A stretch of 5,570 bases of DNA from positions 1 to 5,570 of the forward strand of contig JALOKO010000291.1 of assembly GCA_025456495.1 (NCBI GenBank), written 5' to 3'. The notes beneath the pieces were generated by a model. It was not told the DNA's origin. It saw only the letters and a list, made by a program, of their open reading frames with translations, and did no database searches. Below, piece after piece: positions 5,308 to 5,570 of the stretch (positions within the stretch are counted from its first letter, which is position 1; every line of letters starts with the position of its first letter). Made by a program: the position numbers and the translations under genes. The stretch is from Bryobacterales bacterium. GTDB taxonomy: Bacteria; Acidobacteriota; Terriglobia; Bryobacterales; Bryobacteraceae.

Positions 5308-5570
5308 GTGGCGAAGTCCCCAGTGCGGGGCAGTGACTCCTTGCGGGGCAGTGATTCCTTGCGGGGCAGTGACCCGGCAAGGGGCAACGACCCGGCAAGG
5401 GGCAACGACCCGGCAAGGTGCAACGACTGGGTGACGATGGCGGTTTTGGGCAAGCCCCGCGGCATTCGTGGTGAGTTGTTCGCCCTGCCCCAAACCAACC
5501 ACTGGGAACGCTTCCGCGAGGGACGTTGCTTTCGGGCATGGTTCCCGCCCAGCCAAGGGCAGTCACCGCG
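5308..5570 (+). CDS. rimM: Ribosome maturation factor RimM, 5' part, with N-terminal repeat extension
   Basis: The frame is open to the right edge, so only the first 87 or so codons are seen. Residues 41-61 (W-V-T-M-A-V-L-G-K-P-R-G-I-R-G-E-L-F-A-L-P), followed by N-H-W-E-R-F, match the first strands of the RimM N-terminal barrel and its RGxRGEL motif. RimM binds uS19 on the 30S head and is needed for 16S rRNA processing. The position after rpsP and khpA supports this; trmD would be expected next, outside the window. Most RimM proteins start within about 10 residues of this domain. Here six hexapeptide repeats (residues 5-40) come first, and no start codon exists between the repeats and the Trp of the first strand. 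The GTG at 5308 is preferred: GGAG at 5298-5301 is 6 nt away and the product begins M-A-K. The GTG at 5254, with AGGGG at 5240-5244, would add 18 residues. GTG 5431 would cut into the first strand. Confidence 0.85.
   Translation, partial: MAKSPVRGSDSLRGSDSLRGSDPARGNDPARGNDPARCNDWVTMAVLGKPRGIRGELFALPQTNHWERFREGRCFRAWFPPSQGQSP
5320..5427 (+). repeat. 18-bp tandem repeat, six units, in frame within rimM
   Basis: Six uninterrupted 18-bp units encode PVRGSD, SLRGSD, SLRGSD, PARGND, PARGND and PARCND. The three left units share CGGGGCAGTGA; the three right units share CCGGCAAGG and GCAACGAC. The two halves therefore each look like a local amplification of one ancestral unit. Arg and Asp are constant, and Gly is replaced only in the last unit (by Cys). 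The array stops exactly at the Trp that begins the RimM core. Because the unit is a multiple of three, changes in copy number keep the frame. Confidence 0.9.

Noticed and set aside
5320..5427. CRISPR array
   Set aside because: The units are directly adjacent without spacers and stay in frame with RimM. The other arrays in the window likewise have no spacers.
5177..5566. Minus-strand open frames with Pro/Leu/Cys-rich repeats opposite rimM
   Set aside because: All three minus frames are open because the 18-bp repeat contains no stops. The plus strand carries the RimM domain in the expected operon position.

Overview
The window most likely comes from a GC-rich Gram-negative soil-type bacterium. 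A secreted small beta-barrel protein shows an outer membrane. The gene order ffh - rpsP - khpA - rimM is the familiar bacterial SRP/ribosome-biogenesis cluster. The protein style, with an AXA-type signal peptide and a 300-residue beta-hydroxyacid dehydrogenase, would fit Acidobacteriota (Bryobacter/Solibacter-like). That placement is an impression and was not computed. All confident genes are on the + strand.

Layout. Positions 1-111 (- strand) hold a broken piece of an IS66-type transposase that runs off the left edge. Positions 112-599 show no recognisable gene. Positions 600-1238 encode a small outer-membrane beta-barrel protein of unknown function. A 12-bp minisatellite starts just after its stop and opens a gene-free, G-rich stretch (1239-1729). 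Positions 1730-2632 encode an NAD(P)-dependent 3-hydroxyisobutyrate dehydrogenase-like enzyme. Positions 2633-3252 are a 620-bp intergenic region rich in structure: a terminator-like RNA element with competing hairpins (2678-2767), a four-copy 18-bp tandem repeat (2811-2882), an 8-bp-repeat palindrome (3005-3045), and a near-consensus sigma-70 promoter (3050-3079). That promoter should drive the operon to its right.

The operon consists of ffh (SRP GTPase, 456 aa), rpsP (bS16, 83 aa), khpA (KH-domain RNA-binding protein, 76 aa) and the start of rimM (16S rRNA processing factor, cut by the right edge). Intergenic gaps are about 60-75 nt. Two of them contain strong GC-rich hairpins without T tracts. 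Ffh handles co-translational targeting of membrane proteins. bS16 and RimM act together in 30S head and body assembly, and KhpA is a small RNA chaperone commonly encoded between them.

The most unusual items are two. First, six in-frame copies of an 18-bp repeat code for a hexapeptide array directly in front of the RimM core domain. Second, the RNA element after the dehydrogenase gene can fold in at least two mutually exclusive ways. I found no CRISPR array, tRNA, rRNA, defence system or complete mobile element.
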